Source: Apoda limacodes
Lineage: Eukaryota; Arthropoda; Insecta; Lepidoptera; Limacodidae
NCBI GenBank assembly: GCA_946406115.1
Contig: OX291545.1
Location: forward strand, 6,386,001 to 6,450,000
DNA: 64,000 nt
Direction: 5' to 3'
Part shown: positions 54,430 to 64,000 of the stretch, piece after piece
Position numbering within the stretch: position 1 is the first letter of the stretch
How the letters are laid out: every line of letters begins with the position of its first letter
The notes under the pieces: generated by a model
Seen by the model: the letters and a program-made list of their open reading frames with translations, nothing else
What the model was told of the DNA's origin: nothing
Databases searched by the model: none
Made by a program: the position numbers and the translations under genes

Positions 54430-55145
54430 AATAATGGACATCCTGGTGGATTAAATATCTAAGTAATGCCACGCCACGAAAAATCATGAGATTTGAAATC
54501 TTGATTTAATAGCAGAAATTGAAGAACTTCTCGTAAGTAGCGGTCGCTGCCTTTGAAGTTGGCACCACAAGCTGATCGAACGATAGCGGACAAGCAGCGT
54601 CGAGACAAATCGTGATAAGGCAGCAATAAAAGCTTCTGTAGACAGGTCAGATACTCACTCCAAATGGACGTCTTTTGAAGCTAAGCAAACGTAAATAGAT
54701 AAATATACTTTTTGGTTCCGCAATTTATGTGATTTTACATAAAATGTTCCAGCATAGTCAGTACCTACACCATGGTAAGGCCTTGCAGCAACTACCCTGT
54801 CACGAAGCAAATCACCCATTAATGGTTGGGTAGTAAGTCCTTTCAATTTACAACACGAAATGCAATTCAAAGTCTAAATTTGTATTTTTAAGACGCCCGC
54901 CATATCGTTAGGTATAATCCATTTGAGTCCGTGAATGGATTTAAACGTTTCAAATGCCCTTTTAATGTTTTAACGCTATGTAACCTTTCAATTTTAGTTC
55001 CAAAATGTTTCTTCCGAATACAAGAGACCCAAAAAAGCATGGCATCCTTCCTTTCTTGGAGAGTCAAATTATTACATGTTCCTTCGAGTGGTTGTTTTCT
55101 TTCGATAATTAAATATAAATGTCCGAATCCATGCCGATACCGCAA
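54430..55145 (-). pseudogene. H1 pre-integrase and integrase core
   Basis: 54888-55145: LTLQERKDAMLFWVSCIRKK and TLKGHLKRLNPFTDSNGLYL, the segment before integrase. 54655-54870: LTTQPLMGDLLRDRVVAARP, GVGTDYAGTFYVKSHKL (first catalytic Asp) and YLSIYVCLASKDVHLE. 54600-54654: TEAFIAALSRFVS. The second Asp and Glu motifs are not recovered. Confidence 0.8.
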
Positions 55146-55187
55146 TCAATTTATCGTATGAACTAAATTTTTCGAAAAAAAAGGAAG

Positions 55188-56110
55188 TCCGCCAAATCCC
55201 TTAGAAAAAAATTCTAGCCCCGGCGCAAATGTTATGTATTATGATTTTAGTATTATGGTAGGGAAAATATTCTAGAGCATCACTTTTGCCAGATTCGATG
55301 GCTAAGATGGTTTTTTTGCCTAAAGAAGTTTCATAGGCGCTCAATACAAAAGTTACACTTTAATGGAAAAACCGGATTGATTTATGTTCTGTACTTATAA
55401 TTAACAACACATGTATGTGCATACATAACACATGCATAAATAACACATGGAACACACAAACAATGAACAAATATCTGATTTTCCCAGAACTAACACACGA
55501 GGAACTTATTAAATTCGCAATAGACATGTACCACATAAAAATCGCTAGGTCATACTGCAGCGAACACATTAAAAGAACTGGTGTGTATGAGATCGAGGTG
55601 TACTGTCTGTACTCACTGTTTCAGAGCAAATTGAAATACGTGATCAACAGAGCAAATTGAAATACGTGATCAACTCGTTAGGTCGCAGTCTCAATCAGAC
55701 AATTTACTGATTCGTTGCCGAATCCATCCACAGAGATCAAAAACTTACTACCTTCACGTATTTTCTATTTAGCACTGCAACACTTCAATCCCATTCTTGC
55801 TACTCCCAGCAATGCCCTAAGCCGAGTATCGAGAACACCTGGGCGCACTTAGGCCTGTTAATCTGTTACTTAAAAACTTTTCGGCTGAGAGCCTTATGCG
55901 CTTGCCATTTGCCCGTGTGAAGCTGTAGAGACCACCTAGGACAACATCATGTCAAAAAAAAATCGAGCGCCTATGAAACTTCTTCAGGGAAAAAAAGCTA
56001 TGTTAACCATCGAATCTGGCAAAAGTGAGTCTCTAGAATATTTTTACTATTATAATACTAAAATCTGAGATACATTTCGTTTGCGCCGGGACCAAGGCTA
56101 TTTTGGCGGA
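55188..56110. repeat. Head-to-head pair of BEL/Pao LTR ends (inverted repeat)
   Basis: 55188-55342 and 55965-56110 are inverted copies (shared GGCGCTCRAT edge, CCAGATTCGATGG, TCTAGA, CCGGCGCAAA, TCCGCCAAA) with some divergence. Each contains an LTR end plus the start of the internal region. The 620-bp middle holds a perfect 26-bp duplication (55622-55647, 55648-55673) and an unrecognised 81-codon frame (55415-55660, with LTHEELIKFAIDMYHIKIAR). Confidence 0.75.
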
Positions 56111-56179
56111 TCGCCTTAACACTTTGGAATAAGTTCTGATGTCACTAATAGTTAACAACAAATTCCAGGTAGATCAGCA

Positions 56180-56600
56180 GGTATTTGCAACAATGTTTCT
56201 GGATACTGTGATTCGGGGGCACATAACCATTGTGGACTCCACCACATAGTATGAGATAGCAAAGCAGAAGTAAAACATCAGCGAGACGCAAGATATGCAG
56301 GGTTGAGTTGTCCTATAATATGTCGCCAAATAATAGGAACCGAAGAATTTTGAATTGAGATAATAACCCAAAATAATATAACCGAAAACAGTGTGATAAG
56401 CGGTTAGCACCCCGGTTTTGTAAGACTATTTTATCACCGCCGACAAGACTTTTAAAAACGTCCAAACCAGGCAAAAAATCTGCTGGACTCGAAGCATAAA
56501 AATTTGGATCTGCTAAATTCAAGCCACAAGGTCTTACAAAAAGACCTAAAATAGATTGTGATACAACGTCCTTTTTTAATTCTAAAGGAAAACTTGCTTC
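56180..56600 (-). pseudogene. BEL/Pao protease-RT junction fragment
   Basis: On minus: HPRFEASFPLELKKDVVSQS, LNLADPNFYASSPADFLPGL, DVFKSLVGGDKIVLQNRG, then after a frame change TVFGYIILGYYLNSK. This is the conserved stretch from the end of the Pao protease (LADP.F......D.L.G.D.F) to the start of RT. It belongs to the same family as, or a relative of, H1. Confidence 0.75.
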
Positions 56601-56694
56601 AAAACGTGGATGTCTTGCCCAGAAGTAATCACTGCTTTTGCAAGTATATCGAGACCTCTGGAAACCCCTTTCTGAAGAAGTAATGACTCAATTG

Positions 56695-57150
56695 GAACGG
56701 TTTGTACTCATTTATTATCCATATTGTATAAGATTTACGTATATGATTCCCGTGCAAAGTGTATGATGCGAATACAAAGCACATCACTATTAATGCGGTT
56801 CGCAAAGACTTATTTGCCTCAAAAAATAGGCTAGTAACAAGCCTCCCACAAACGTCAGCCGCCCTGCAAAAACATGCACTACGCGCAGCTTACCAGGCGG
56901 GCCATATGGGGAAATTGTTTGAATTTAGACATTACCATCCCATGTCCATCTTTTTGGGGATGGAACAAGACCTCTCAAGGTGGCTGGACTCCACAGTGGT
57001 CAAGTGAAACGGCCATTTATTTGGCCAGAATTAACCCTGCTCGATTAATGCGCTTGTAAATCAGGCTGTGAAACAATGCGTTACGGTTGCCGACGTGTCG
57101 GATTACCCTGCACTCTGCAAGAGCAAGAGCAATATTCCCACCACCGCCAC
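56695..57150 (+). pseudogene. C-terminal fragment of a TE-associated Cys-rich protein
   Basis: Reads VMTQLERFVLIYY, INAVRKDLFASKNRLVTSLP, QTSAALQKHALRAAYQAGH, then in a shifted frame FWGWNKTSQGGWTPQW and CKSGCETMRYGCRRVGLPCT. The order (ERF..., R..LF..K.R....LP.T.AAL..H..RAAYQAG, WGW, Cys-rich tail) is a pattern I know from repeated uncharacterised proteins in invertebrate genomes. The function is unknown. Frameshift near 56895 and a stop before the Cys-rich part. Confidence 0.45.
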
Positions 57151-58560
57151 GAAATCTTAAATATTTTCTATTTATATTATATATAATATAAACTATTTAA
57201 GATATTGACATGCAGTTTTTTTTATCAAACGCGTTATTAATATCTTAATAATGTGAGCAATAAGAAAATACCCTATTCATACATTTTTTATGCAATCAAG
57301 TAAAAACCGGAAATTTTGAAAAAAAATATTCATTAAATCAGGATTTTCGACAATTGTTTTATATTTTATATTTGTTTCTTTGTAGAATAAGTAATTATAT
57401 ATCTATTGACATATTAATCATCAAAACCCGTGCATCCGTCAGGCTTGTAGAATTTTTTAAGATTTTATTTTGGGAAGTGGCACCATTTCTATTCCTATGG
57501 GATGGAACCTTGGGCTCTGCCGCCAGAAAAGGTTATTTTCGTCCCTACTATCACTGTGCAAAGCGGCTTGCTTCCATCACAAAGTGCAGCTTTTTTTAAT
57601 AAGACCTTTGACTAAATATTTTTTAAAACAAAGAATATAGTATTTATCTACTCAACGTGTTCTAAATAACGATAACCAACTGGATTAGGTAGTTCAAAAG
57701 ATAGGTTTTGTTACGCCCTCCATTGGCGGGGCGGTATGCTTAAAAACATTCCCTACTTTAAAAACACTAAAAAATATTTTTTGACAATTTGTTGGGTCAA
57801 CAAGATGCTTGTACAAAAAAATTTTATGACTCGCTCCAACCGTTTGCCTGTAAAATCTGTGTGAAAGACGAAATGGACACGTGAGGGTCAGCAGTATAGG
57901 CCTCCGTTTGGACCCTTCGGGTACTTATCCCTATAAAGAAATCATTCAAATTAGTCGAGCCGTTATAAGTGATGCTCCGTCATGAATGTAGGCAAGACAA
58001 AGATCTTAACTATGCACACGTTAACTTGAGATTAATGACTGTCAGTAATATCGCAATCGAAGCTGTTGTAGTGTATATCTATATAGGTTAGACAATATCA
58101 CTAGCTTATTAATGCTTACTAAACTAAAACTTTAAAAAAAAAGCAGACAGAAGAATTCAGTTGGGCTGGGTAGCATTTGGAACGAGTAAGTTGCGTCAGG
58201 TCTTCGCGTCGCTCATACCTCAATGGTTAAAGACGTAGGTCTTGCCGGTCATAACCTACATTTAGAATACAGAAAAAGGGGGTGCACACTGAAATTGGGA
58301 ACCAACCAGGTGCCATTATATATTCATCTTATAATTTCTCAATACTAACTGAAAAGATAGTTTATTTGCTTTTGAATTCTTGTTCGAGGAAATTGTTTAT
58401 TTAGAGTACAAAAATAAATATATCAATTAAATTTTTCAATTTATAAAGGTAATTGTACTAGTTGTGAACATTAACCTTCATAAAATATTGACTAGTGTCT
58501 ACTACACTACCTTATGCTAATAGACAGAAAACATGTTTTATTAGTGACTTCATTCAGACA
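57151..58560. other. Gene-free stretch with repeat remnants
   Basis: 57870-57950 contains a degraded GTTCCGTACCC repeat end (CCTCCGTTTGGACCCTTCGG). 58205-58275 has an A-box-like CTCAATGGTTAAAG without a clear B box. No coding sequence supported. Confidence 0.45.
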
Positions 58561-58565
58561 AATTT

Positions 58566-58574
58566 TATATAAAA
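58566..58574 (+). promoter_or_regulatory. TATA box of the secreted-peptide gene
   Basis: TATATAAAA lies 59 bases before the first coding ATG-containing block end and about 30 bases before the likely start near 58596-58602 (TATTAGTCTTC). Strong TATA boxes are usual for insect cuticle and secreted-peptide genes. Confidence 0.65.
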
Positions 58575-58632
58575 AGGAGGCCATAATAATATCTGTATTA
58601 GTCTTCAAGTGTTTGAAAACTACTTCACAAAC

Positions 58633-59885
58633 ATGTTTAAATTGGTAAGTGAAATGGATTTCAAAAAATTTAAACTTCCATTTAGATTTCCAGCACGCTG
58701 TGCTAGGATTTATTGCAACATGGTTCCTATCACAGTTTCTAAATCCCGTAATAGTATTATATAATCTGTGCCGTTTGTTATAACTTTAGGAAATGTCTTT
58801 AGATAGATTCATTAAATAAATCTGATCAAATACCTAATAAATCAAGTAAAACCTCATAAGGTACTTAATAATTTAACCCTTATATAACTATTTTTAATTT
58901 CTGTAAAAACAATAATTTTGTAACTCCATAAATTACCCTAAATTTGGGAATGGAAGTTTGTACGGGGAAAAATAACCTGCATTTCGGATTTCCAATCTGT
59001 CAAATTTCCTGTTTCTGGCTTTATTAGTTTTGGCTTAGCATTGATTGATAATAATAACTCAGTCCTTCCTTCCTTATTTTATTTTTAACACTACATTATT
59101 TTTAATCGTTATTGAAAGCCTTTTGAACCATTAAACTATTTTTATATATAGGACATACATACACAGGTACACAAGATACATAAGAATATAATTAATTATT
59201 ATTTAAATAACCCAGTGGCATACATATACATCTCTCGCAACCAAGCACTCATGAAAATTATTCATTCTCTTTTACTGCTTTAAGTTTGCTAAGTAAAACC
59301 ATTTGTATAATTATTACACATATTATGAAACGCCAATATTCATCAACAATGTGATACTAGGTATATTTCCGCTGTCTTTTATCTTTTATGTTTTACAGTT
59401 CACAGCCCCCAATACCAGATACCTACTGCAGGGAAACAACAAACATTAAGTATCATCAGGGTCAATGTTCTAGTGATTTTTCAATTACCTACTCGAGTTC
59501 ATCGTTTCTTTTATTTATTTATTAATGCAAATTTCAAATCTGTGTATTTAAAGCCGGCAAAATTACGTAATTGATGTTTGCCATTTGGTAATTTTTATAT
59601 TTTGTACGTTTTTAAAGATTAACAGTGCAGTAAACAGTTTATATTCAAAATGAAATGTGAAGTCAAGCTACTTAATTCAGATTTTTTATGTTTTAGTTGT
59701 TCGTTGTTGTCGCCCTGCTGGGTCTCGCTGCTGCAGTACCCTACACCTACGTGTCCTACCCCACCGCCTACAACGTACCTACCGCCTTCAGGAGCTGGAA
59801 CGGACTCAACGTACCTCTTACCTACAGCAGCGCTGGTTACATTCCATCTTACGGCCTCCCTAGCTATTTCGCATGGAAGAAGTAA
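58633..59885 (+). CDS. Small secreted Tyr/Pro-rich peptide, two exons, intact
   Basis: Exon 1 codes MFKL (58633-58644) and ends at a GTAAGT donor. A 1,052-bp intron ends in TTTTATGTTTTAG; exon 2 (59697-59885) completes a 66-residue protein. Residues 1-17 form a signal peptide (MFKLLFVVVALLGLAAA); the 49-residue mature part is rich in Tyr, Pro, Ser and Val (VPYTYVSYPTAYNVPTAF, GYIPSYGLPSYFAWKK) and has no Cys. The four-codon first exon and tiny secreted product match insect cuticular or small secreted-peptide genes; the exact family is not recognised. Codons in exon 2 are GC-rich at third positions, unlike the surroundings, and no stops or shifts are present. TATA upstream and AATAAA downstream fit one transcript. 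This is the only apparently functional host gene here. Confidence 0.8.
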
Positions 59886-59963
59886 TCTGCACCACCCGCT
59901 TAGTAATAACTGTGATCATGGTATTTGTACCAACGACAACATTTTAACGATACTTATCTCATT

Positions 59964-59969
59964 AATAAA
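59964..59969 (+). terminator. Polyadenylation signal of the secreted-peptide gene
   Basis: AATAAA 79 bases after the TAA, followed by GT/T-rich sequence (GTTTATAAGTTTTGTGTTT). Confidence 0.7.
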
Positions 59970-59989
59970 AATATGTTTATAAGTTTTGT

Positions 59990-60394
59990 GTTTATTAATG
60001 AATTTGGTGGAGTAAACGCATGAATTGAGTAGAAAATATAAAATAAAAAGAAGTAGGTCACCACACCGGGAGGCAAAACCTCCATTCTGCTCCAAGTCCA
60101 GTACTGGAACAATACCATAACCTTTAGGTTTGAACAAATAAATGAAATACTTAGTTCTAAAGTTTTTAATTCTTGCATATATGCTCATGTACCTGTTACT
60201 GATGCTTAAAATCATATTTATTGAATAACCACATACATTTAGGTATTTCGAACTTTTATAAATAACTCTCAGCGGCGTCAATTAGAATTGAAAAATTGAA
60301 GTTGAATATTTTTCCACTATCTTCGGTCGGTAAAGTATTTGTAACGATTACTTATATAATTTTTACACGAACATATTAACTATCTTTTTTTCTA
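59990..60394. other. Gene-free stretch
   Basis: A 121-codon minus frame (59916-60281) overlaps the gene's 3' end and has no domain; treated as chance. Confidence 0.5.
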
Positions 60395-60832
60395 CAACCT
60401 AAGCGTTCGCGGGAGGAGGAGGTTTCTTTGAAACCGCACTGTACGTAATTATTCACGTTCTAAGGTGTTAGGATGAATTCCCTGCCGATGACGAGCGGTG
60501 CGATAGTAGAAAATTGCTGTGGGCTGTGTATTGATCACATACCACACTCCATCACATTGGAGAGAAGAGAGGTAATAGCGAGTGGCCTGTAATTTAATGG
60601 ATACCGTCTTTCTGGCCCACTAGAGTTATGAACGTCTAAACATACAAGGCCTGCGCGACCTCCCGCTATGTTATGGAGATTTCCTACATGTTCTTACCGC
60701 ACTACGGTATAGTACCTACAGCGCTTGCGTCGTTTAAATTCGAGTTTGAGACAAAGAGCCTGCCCAGTAGATCGGCTTTCTTTTAACACTATAGGCCAGG
60801 TCACCATTGTGGTCAAGACGACTGGAAAAAGT
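60395..60832 (-). mobile_element. Family A fragment A6, internally deleted
   Basis: On minus the pieces match family A in order: ORF2 linker (CGACTGG...GAAAGCCGATCTACTGGGC), the start of RT, then a jump to the C-terminal region (CACCGCTCGTCATCGGCAGG, CGCGAACGCTTAGG). Two large internal gaps, at about 60510 and 60605. More diverged than A1-A4. Confidence 0.75.
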
Positions 60833-61382
60833 TTTCTTGTGCTGTCATTTTCCTTTGGCCTGCATTTTAATTTTGGGCCCAATATAAATTATCGACTTTA
60901 TATAGATAGATTACCTATAATATTTTACGTACCTATATGTACCTAAATTATATTTTTGGGACATAAAACGGGTATTTTACGGAATAATCATTAAATTACG
61001 GAGAAAAAAAGGTCAGTTAGTTAGATAATAGATTAAGATTGTTGCGAATCCTTATACCGAGTTTAAAAAAACTACTTATACTTTAGGTTAACAGACGGCC
61101 TGATATGTTATTTAAAACAAGCATTACCCCGTGACTTTGTTCGCCTGTATAAAATTCTGCTCCATTATATCTTCGGTAATATAAACAGATTAAGATGTAG
61201 CTTAACTTAGACTTTAAGTTAAACCTTCGCATCAAACGGGTTTGCCGTTTAGTGTGGTTTTCGCGTAATCCTAACAACAGAATTCAAAATAGGCGATGCT
61301 AATCAATTTTACAAAAATATAGTAGTAAGATACAGACAGGATGTGTCTGTATAATGGTATAAAGAAAATTTTGTAATATTAT
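60833..61382. other. Gene-free AT-rich stretch
   Basis: No feature seen. Confidence 0.5.
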
Positions 61383-61930
61383 AGAAATATAAAGAATCTT
61401 GGAATACAAATCGATCGTTACTCGACAGAGGGACAAGGACAGGGAGAAATGAGCAAGAAATTGTTCGCTGCAAACAGCTCTTTGGGACGACTACGTAATT
61501 TCTTACATATTCCCACTAAAATTGCTTTAGCACAATCTTTAATCATTACTATTCTCGATTATACTGAGGTTAGCTATCCTGACCTTACAGTGGAGCAACT
61601 TAATGAATTTGAGCGACTTCAAAATTTATGCATCAGGTTCATATTTGGCTTCCGTTCTTAAATATAACCACATTTCTGAATATCGTCAGTAGCTCAAATG
61701 GCTCCCAGTTCGCTTTCGCCGGGATACTCATATTTTATTTCTCCTGTATAAAGTGTTCTTTGATCCATCTGCATATTAAAAGAGTGTTTTCAATTTCTGG
61801 ACTCGTCTGTTCTTCGTCTTTTCACGAGCTTAGTGTTAAAAATTTCCTCACATTGTTCGCAATTCTACAATGGCTCGTTTACAGTCTACGAGATTAAACT
61901 TTGGAATTGCACAATCTTTAGCTCAGTTTA
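61383..61930 (+). pseudogene. Non-LTR ORF2 C-terminal fragment (F1)
   Basis: KNLGIQIDRYS, MSKKLFAANSSLGRLRNFLH, PTKIALAQSLIITILDYTEV and RLQNLCIRFIFGFRS, then after a frame change KYNHISEYRQ, LKWLPVRFRRDTHILFLLYK. This is the region after the RT palm in several non-LTR clades. It differs from A, B1, C1 and E1. Stops follow; the 3' end is not defined. Confidence 0.75.
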
Positions 61931-62402
61931 AAATATTTAATATAGATTAAAAATATATATATAAAAACTACGTTTTTATAGGCTTTCAGAAGAATAAAAT
62001 AATCCTTCGGGTGTCTTGATGACACAAGAGGACATACACTCATAAAACAAACATGGGGCACATCTTTCTACTACAAAATTAAATCCTAAGCTTTCATGCT
62101 CATTCATTAAGTTTTATACTCCTTTAAAGATCATGCTGTCTCTCTCTAATTAAACGTATAAGAAAGTGTCAGCATGACTTTTTATCGAGAATCAAAAATC
62201 TTCCGGTAAATTTCAGCGCAAATTGAAAATTGGTAGATTGCTCTAATTTCTAGGTTACCCACCTACTTACTTAGTATTTTAATGAATGTAAGGCTCAATT
62301 TTAAATGATATCATTTTAGTGCTTATGAGTATTACATTATTAAGCAAAGTAAAGATTCGAATCACTGACCTAGCCCGACTCTGCTGAATGATTGTAAATG
62401 CT
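61931..62402. other. Gene-free AT-rich stretch
   Basis: No feature seen; a short TA run near 61950-61965. Confidence 0.5.
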
Positions 62403-62556
62403 ATTCAAAGTTAATCAACGTCCAGCTTGGTCAGTAATTAGATGGGTGACCGCTAATCAGCACACTTTTTGTTTGTGTTTGTTTATTGGAAACGATATAC
62501 AAAGTTAAGTAACGTGTAACTTGGTCAGTAATTGGATGAACCACTATGAACTCCCG
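62403..62556 (+). repeat. Two 5S rRNA-derived segments
   Basis: 62406-62453 (AAAGTTAATCAACGTCCAG, TTGGTCAGTAATTAGATGGG, TGACCGC) follows the central 5S rRNA sequence, including the internal control region. 62500-62545 (AAAGTTAAGTAACGTG, TTGGTCAGTAATTGGATG) is a second, shorter copy. Both are diverged and lack the 5S ends, so they are pseudogene or SINE3-type material rather than active 5S genes. Confidence 0.65.
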
Positions 62557-62564
62557 CTTATTGT

Positions 62565-62930
62565 TTTCTGTTCATCATACACTTCCATTCGATATCCATG
62601 TCGAGTGTTTTCTAAAGAAACAGGTAGTCTGCAATTTTGTTGTGGTGGCCGGTAATCCTCCATTTTGGATTTAGAATAACGTCACATATCTTAAAGTAGC
62701 TATGCTAGGCATAACCTTTTATTTGATACCCATGTTGAAGGAGTTGTGAAGAAACGAGTTTTCCGCCATTTTGTTATATCCGCCATTTTGAATTTTGAAT
62801 AAAGTTACGTCTTATTGTTTTCTACTCATCATACGCTTCCATTTGATAGGGGGACCTATGTCGAGGGGTACACTGCCATTTTGTGGTGGCGGCCAAATTG
62901 CATCTACCGTGATATTGAATATATTTTACT
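62565..62930. repeat. About 125-bp repeat, three diverged copies
   Basis: CATCATACACTTCCATTCGA...CCATGTCGAG, its variant at about 62707, and CATCATACGCTTCCATTTGA at about 62828, each followed by GCCATTTTG-type text. A dispersed moth repeat is likely. Confidence 0.55.
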
Positions 62931-63339
62931 AGCTTTTGCAAGCGGCTTCGGCCGCCCTTAATTTGGTTATCGGCATAAGATTCTTACGGCAATTAAAAAA
63001 AAAAACACAGAAGGTAAAATATTTTAAAATATAATACGTACCGCCCTTCTTCTTCATGACTGCCCGCCGGCCTCGCACATCATAAATGCGCGCACAAACT
63101 TGACAATTATTTTGCTGCCACGTTACTTTAAAACTGCGATATCTCCTAAGATATTCATTGAAATCGAATGATGAACAGGGCAATTTTGTTTTAAATTAAA
63201 TGCTTGTGATGAATAACGTATTTATTTGGAAAAAAATAATATCATGTTTATAAAAACACCTTCACAAATAATGCATTATTTTAGAACAAATATGGTAAGC
63301 ATAAAAAAGGTTATAGTGAGCCAAACTTAAAATATAGAC
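62931..63339. other. Stretch without a supported gene
   Basis: An 84-codon minus frame (62929-63183) has CQVCARIYDVRGRRAVMKKK just before a GTACGT donor-like site, but no partner exon. Confidence 0.35.
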
Positions 63340-63650
63340 ATATGCTGTCGCGGACTTTTTTTTAAGAACTTTTATAGGGGAACAATTCTGTCATACATGA
63401 TTTTTGCGAAACTCTAACCGTTTACGCAGCGCACGCAGCGGAAGCTCTCAAAAGGATAAAAAAACCCCGATTTTGAAACATTTTTCATAAGTGCTCCGCT
63501 GCTATTTGTGTTAGCGTGATGATATATAGCCTATAGCCTTCCTCGATAAATGGGCTATATAACACTGAAAGATTTTTTAAAACCGACCAGTAGTTCCTGA
63601 TATTAGCGCTTTCAAACAAACAGACCCTTCAGCTTTATATATATATTAGT
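63340..63650. repeat. Common dispersed moth repeat, 3' part
   Basis: AGCCTTCCTCGATAAATGGG, CTATATAACACTGAAAGA, CCAGTAGTTCCTGATATTAG and TATATTAGTATAGAAG form the familiar end of a very common repeat. The class is uncertain (Helitron- or RTE-related). Confidence 0.6.
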
Positions 63651-64000
63651 ATAGAAGTATATGGATTATGTTGTCATCGGAACTAAGATTGTTTGACAAG
63701 AATGTGAGTTAATAAAAACATTGTAAAAAATGTAATAATAATAATAAAAACTGGTTTATACTAATTTTCTTACTTCTGTACAATATTAATGCACGTCCTC
63801 GTCTCAGTCATTTCGTCTACCGTAAGGTTGTCTGGAAGAAATCATTTTTGAGATACTATATTTGTTTTTTACTGTTGTATTCTATTTTATTGGGCAATAA
63901 AGAATATATAATAATAATAACAATAATATAACTAGCTAATTCCCCGGGATGTTGCGCGAGTAATTTATCTTTTCCAGTCGTATATCTGCGGCGATGGAGA
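63651..64000. other. Gene-free end, start of another repeat copy
   Basis: From 63931, ACTAGCTAATTCCCCGGGAT resembles the 5' start of the repeat above; it runs off the window. Confidence 0.4.

Larger units (their letters stand above)
53925..55230 (-). mobile_element. Decayed BEL/Pao element H1
   Basis: On minus, from right to left: an LTR end (CATAACA at 55230), a pol fragment upstream of integrase (55145-54888), an integrase core piece and an integrase C-terminal region. Gag, protease and most of RT are missing between the LTR and 55150. Frames are broken in several places. Confidence 0.75.

Noticed and set aside
58205..58275. Possible tRNA-derived SINE
   Set aside because: Only an A-box-like motif; no B box and no cloverleaf pairing.
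59916..60281. 121-codon minus frame over the 3' end of the secreted-peptide gene
   Set aside because: Antisense to a well-supported gene end; no domain.

Overview
This window is eukaryotic DNA, AT-rich and very poor in genes. It looks like a moth or butterfly (Lepidoptera). The evidence is the GTTCCGTACCC repeat, non-LTR 3' ends with TTCTTGCCGG-type motifs, tRNA- and 5S-derived repeats, and a two-exon secreted-peptide gene of insect type. Clade and species names beyond that would be guesses. Almost all recognisable protein-coding sequence belongs to transposable elements, most of it broken by stops, frameshifts, truncations and nested insertions.

Layout. 1-4.3 kb: the edge of a viral-type (Maverick/Polinton- or adintovirus-like) packaging ATPase remnant, a 26-bp-arm hairpin, an unrecognised broken ORF, a 43-bp minisatellite, a possible host terminal exon, and tRNA-derived repeats. 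4.4-6.9 kb: non-LTR retrotransposon copy A1, split by the 3' UTR of a different (Jockey-like) element. 7.9-9.4 kb: a solo gypsy LTR, a 30/60-bp higher-order tandem array, and a TIR element. 10.7-11.5 kb: a Ty1/copia 3' end. 13.3-16.7 kb: minus-strand non-LTR element B1, interrupted by copy A2 and a GTTCCGTACCC repeat. 18.0-29.2 kb: a PIF/Harbinger transposon with convergent Myb/SANT-like and DDE transposase genes. Each gene is interrupted by a family-A retrotransposon (A3 in a Myb intron, A4 in the transposase). A ~1.25 kb tract of A4 plus flanking transposase sequence is also present, inverted, inside A3. 33.0-44.2 kb: a minus-strand Ty3/gypsy element with paired LTRs, a GTAC target duplication, a tRNA-Leu-type PBS, and nested insertions (a Jockey-like element with its own 187-bp insert, a piggyBac-type MITE, and a 171-bp repeat). 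45.9-51.5 kb: a BEL/Pao element whose LTRs look identical by eye and which has lost its reverse transcriptase. 52-57 kb: a 7-bp array, a TA-flanked MITE, an 18-bp array, decayed BEL/Pao pieces with head-to-head LTRs, and a Cys-rich TE-protein fragment. 58.6-59.9 kb: the one apparently intact host gene, encoding a 66-residue secreted peptide, with a TATA box and a polyadenylation signal. 60.4-64.0 kb: further non-LTR fragments, a 5S rRNA-derived repeat pair and Lepidoptera-type dispersed repeats.

How it fits together. The window reads as a layered insertion record rather than a pathway. Examples are an old repeat hosting Harbinger, which hosts A3, which carries an A4/Harbinger patch; and gypsy hosting Jockey, which hosts a MITE. 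Target-site duplications are readable for the gypsy element and its solo LTR (GTAC), BEL/Pao (GGTAG), A3 (21 bp), the piggyBac MITE (TTAA), the 187-bp insert (AAAACT) and the Jockey 3' UTR insert (AAAG). All calls were made by eye; no alignment or database search was run.
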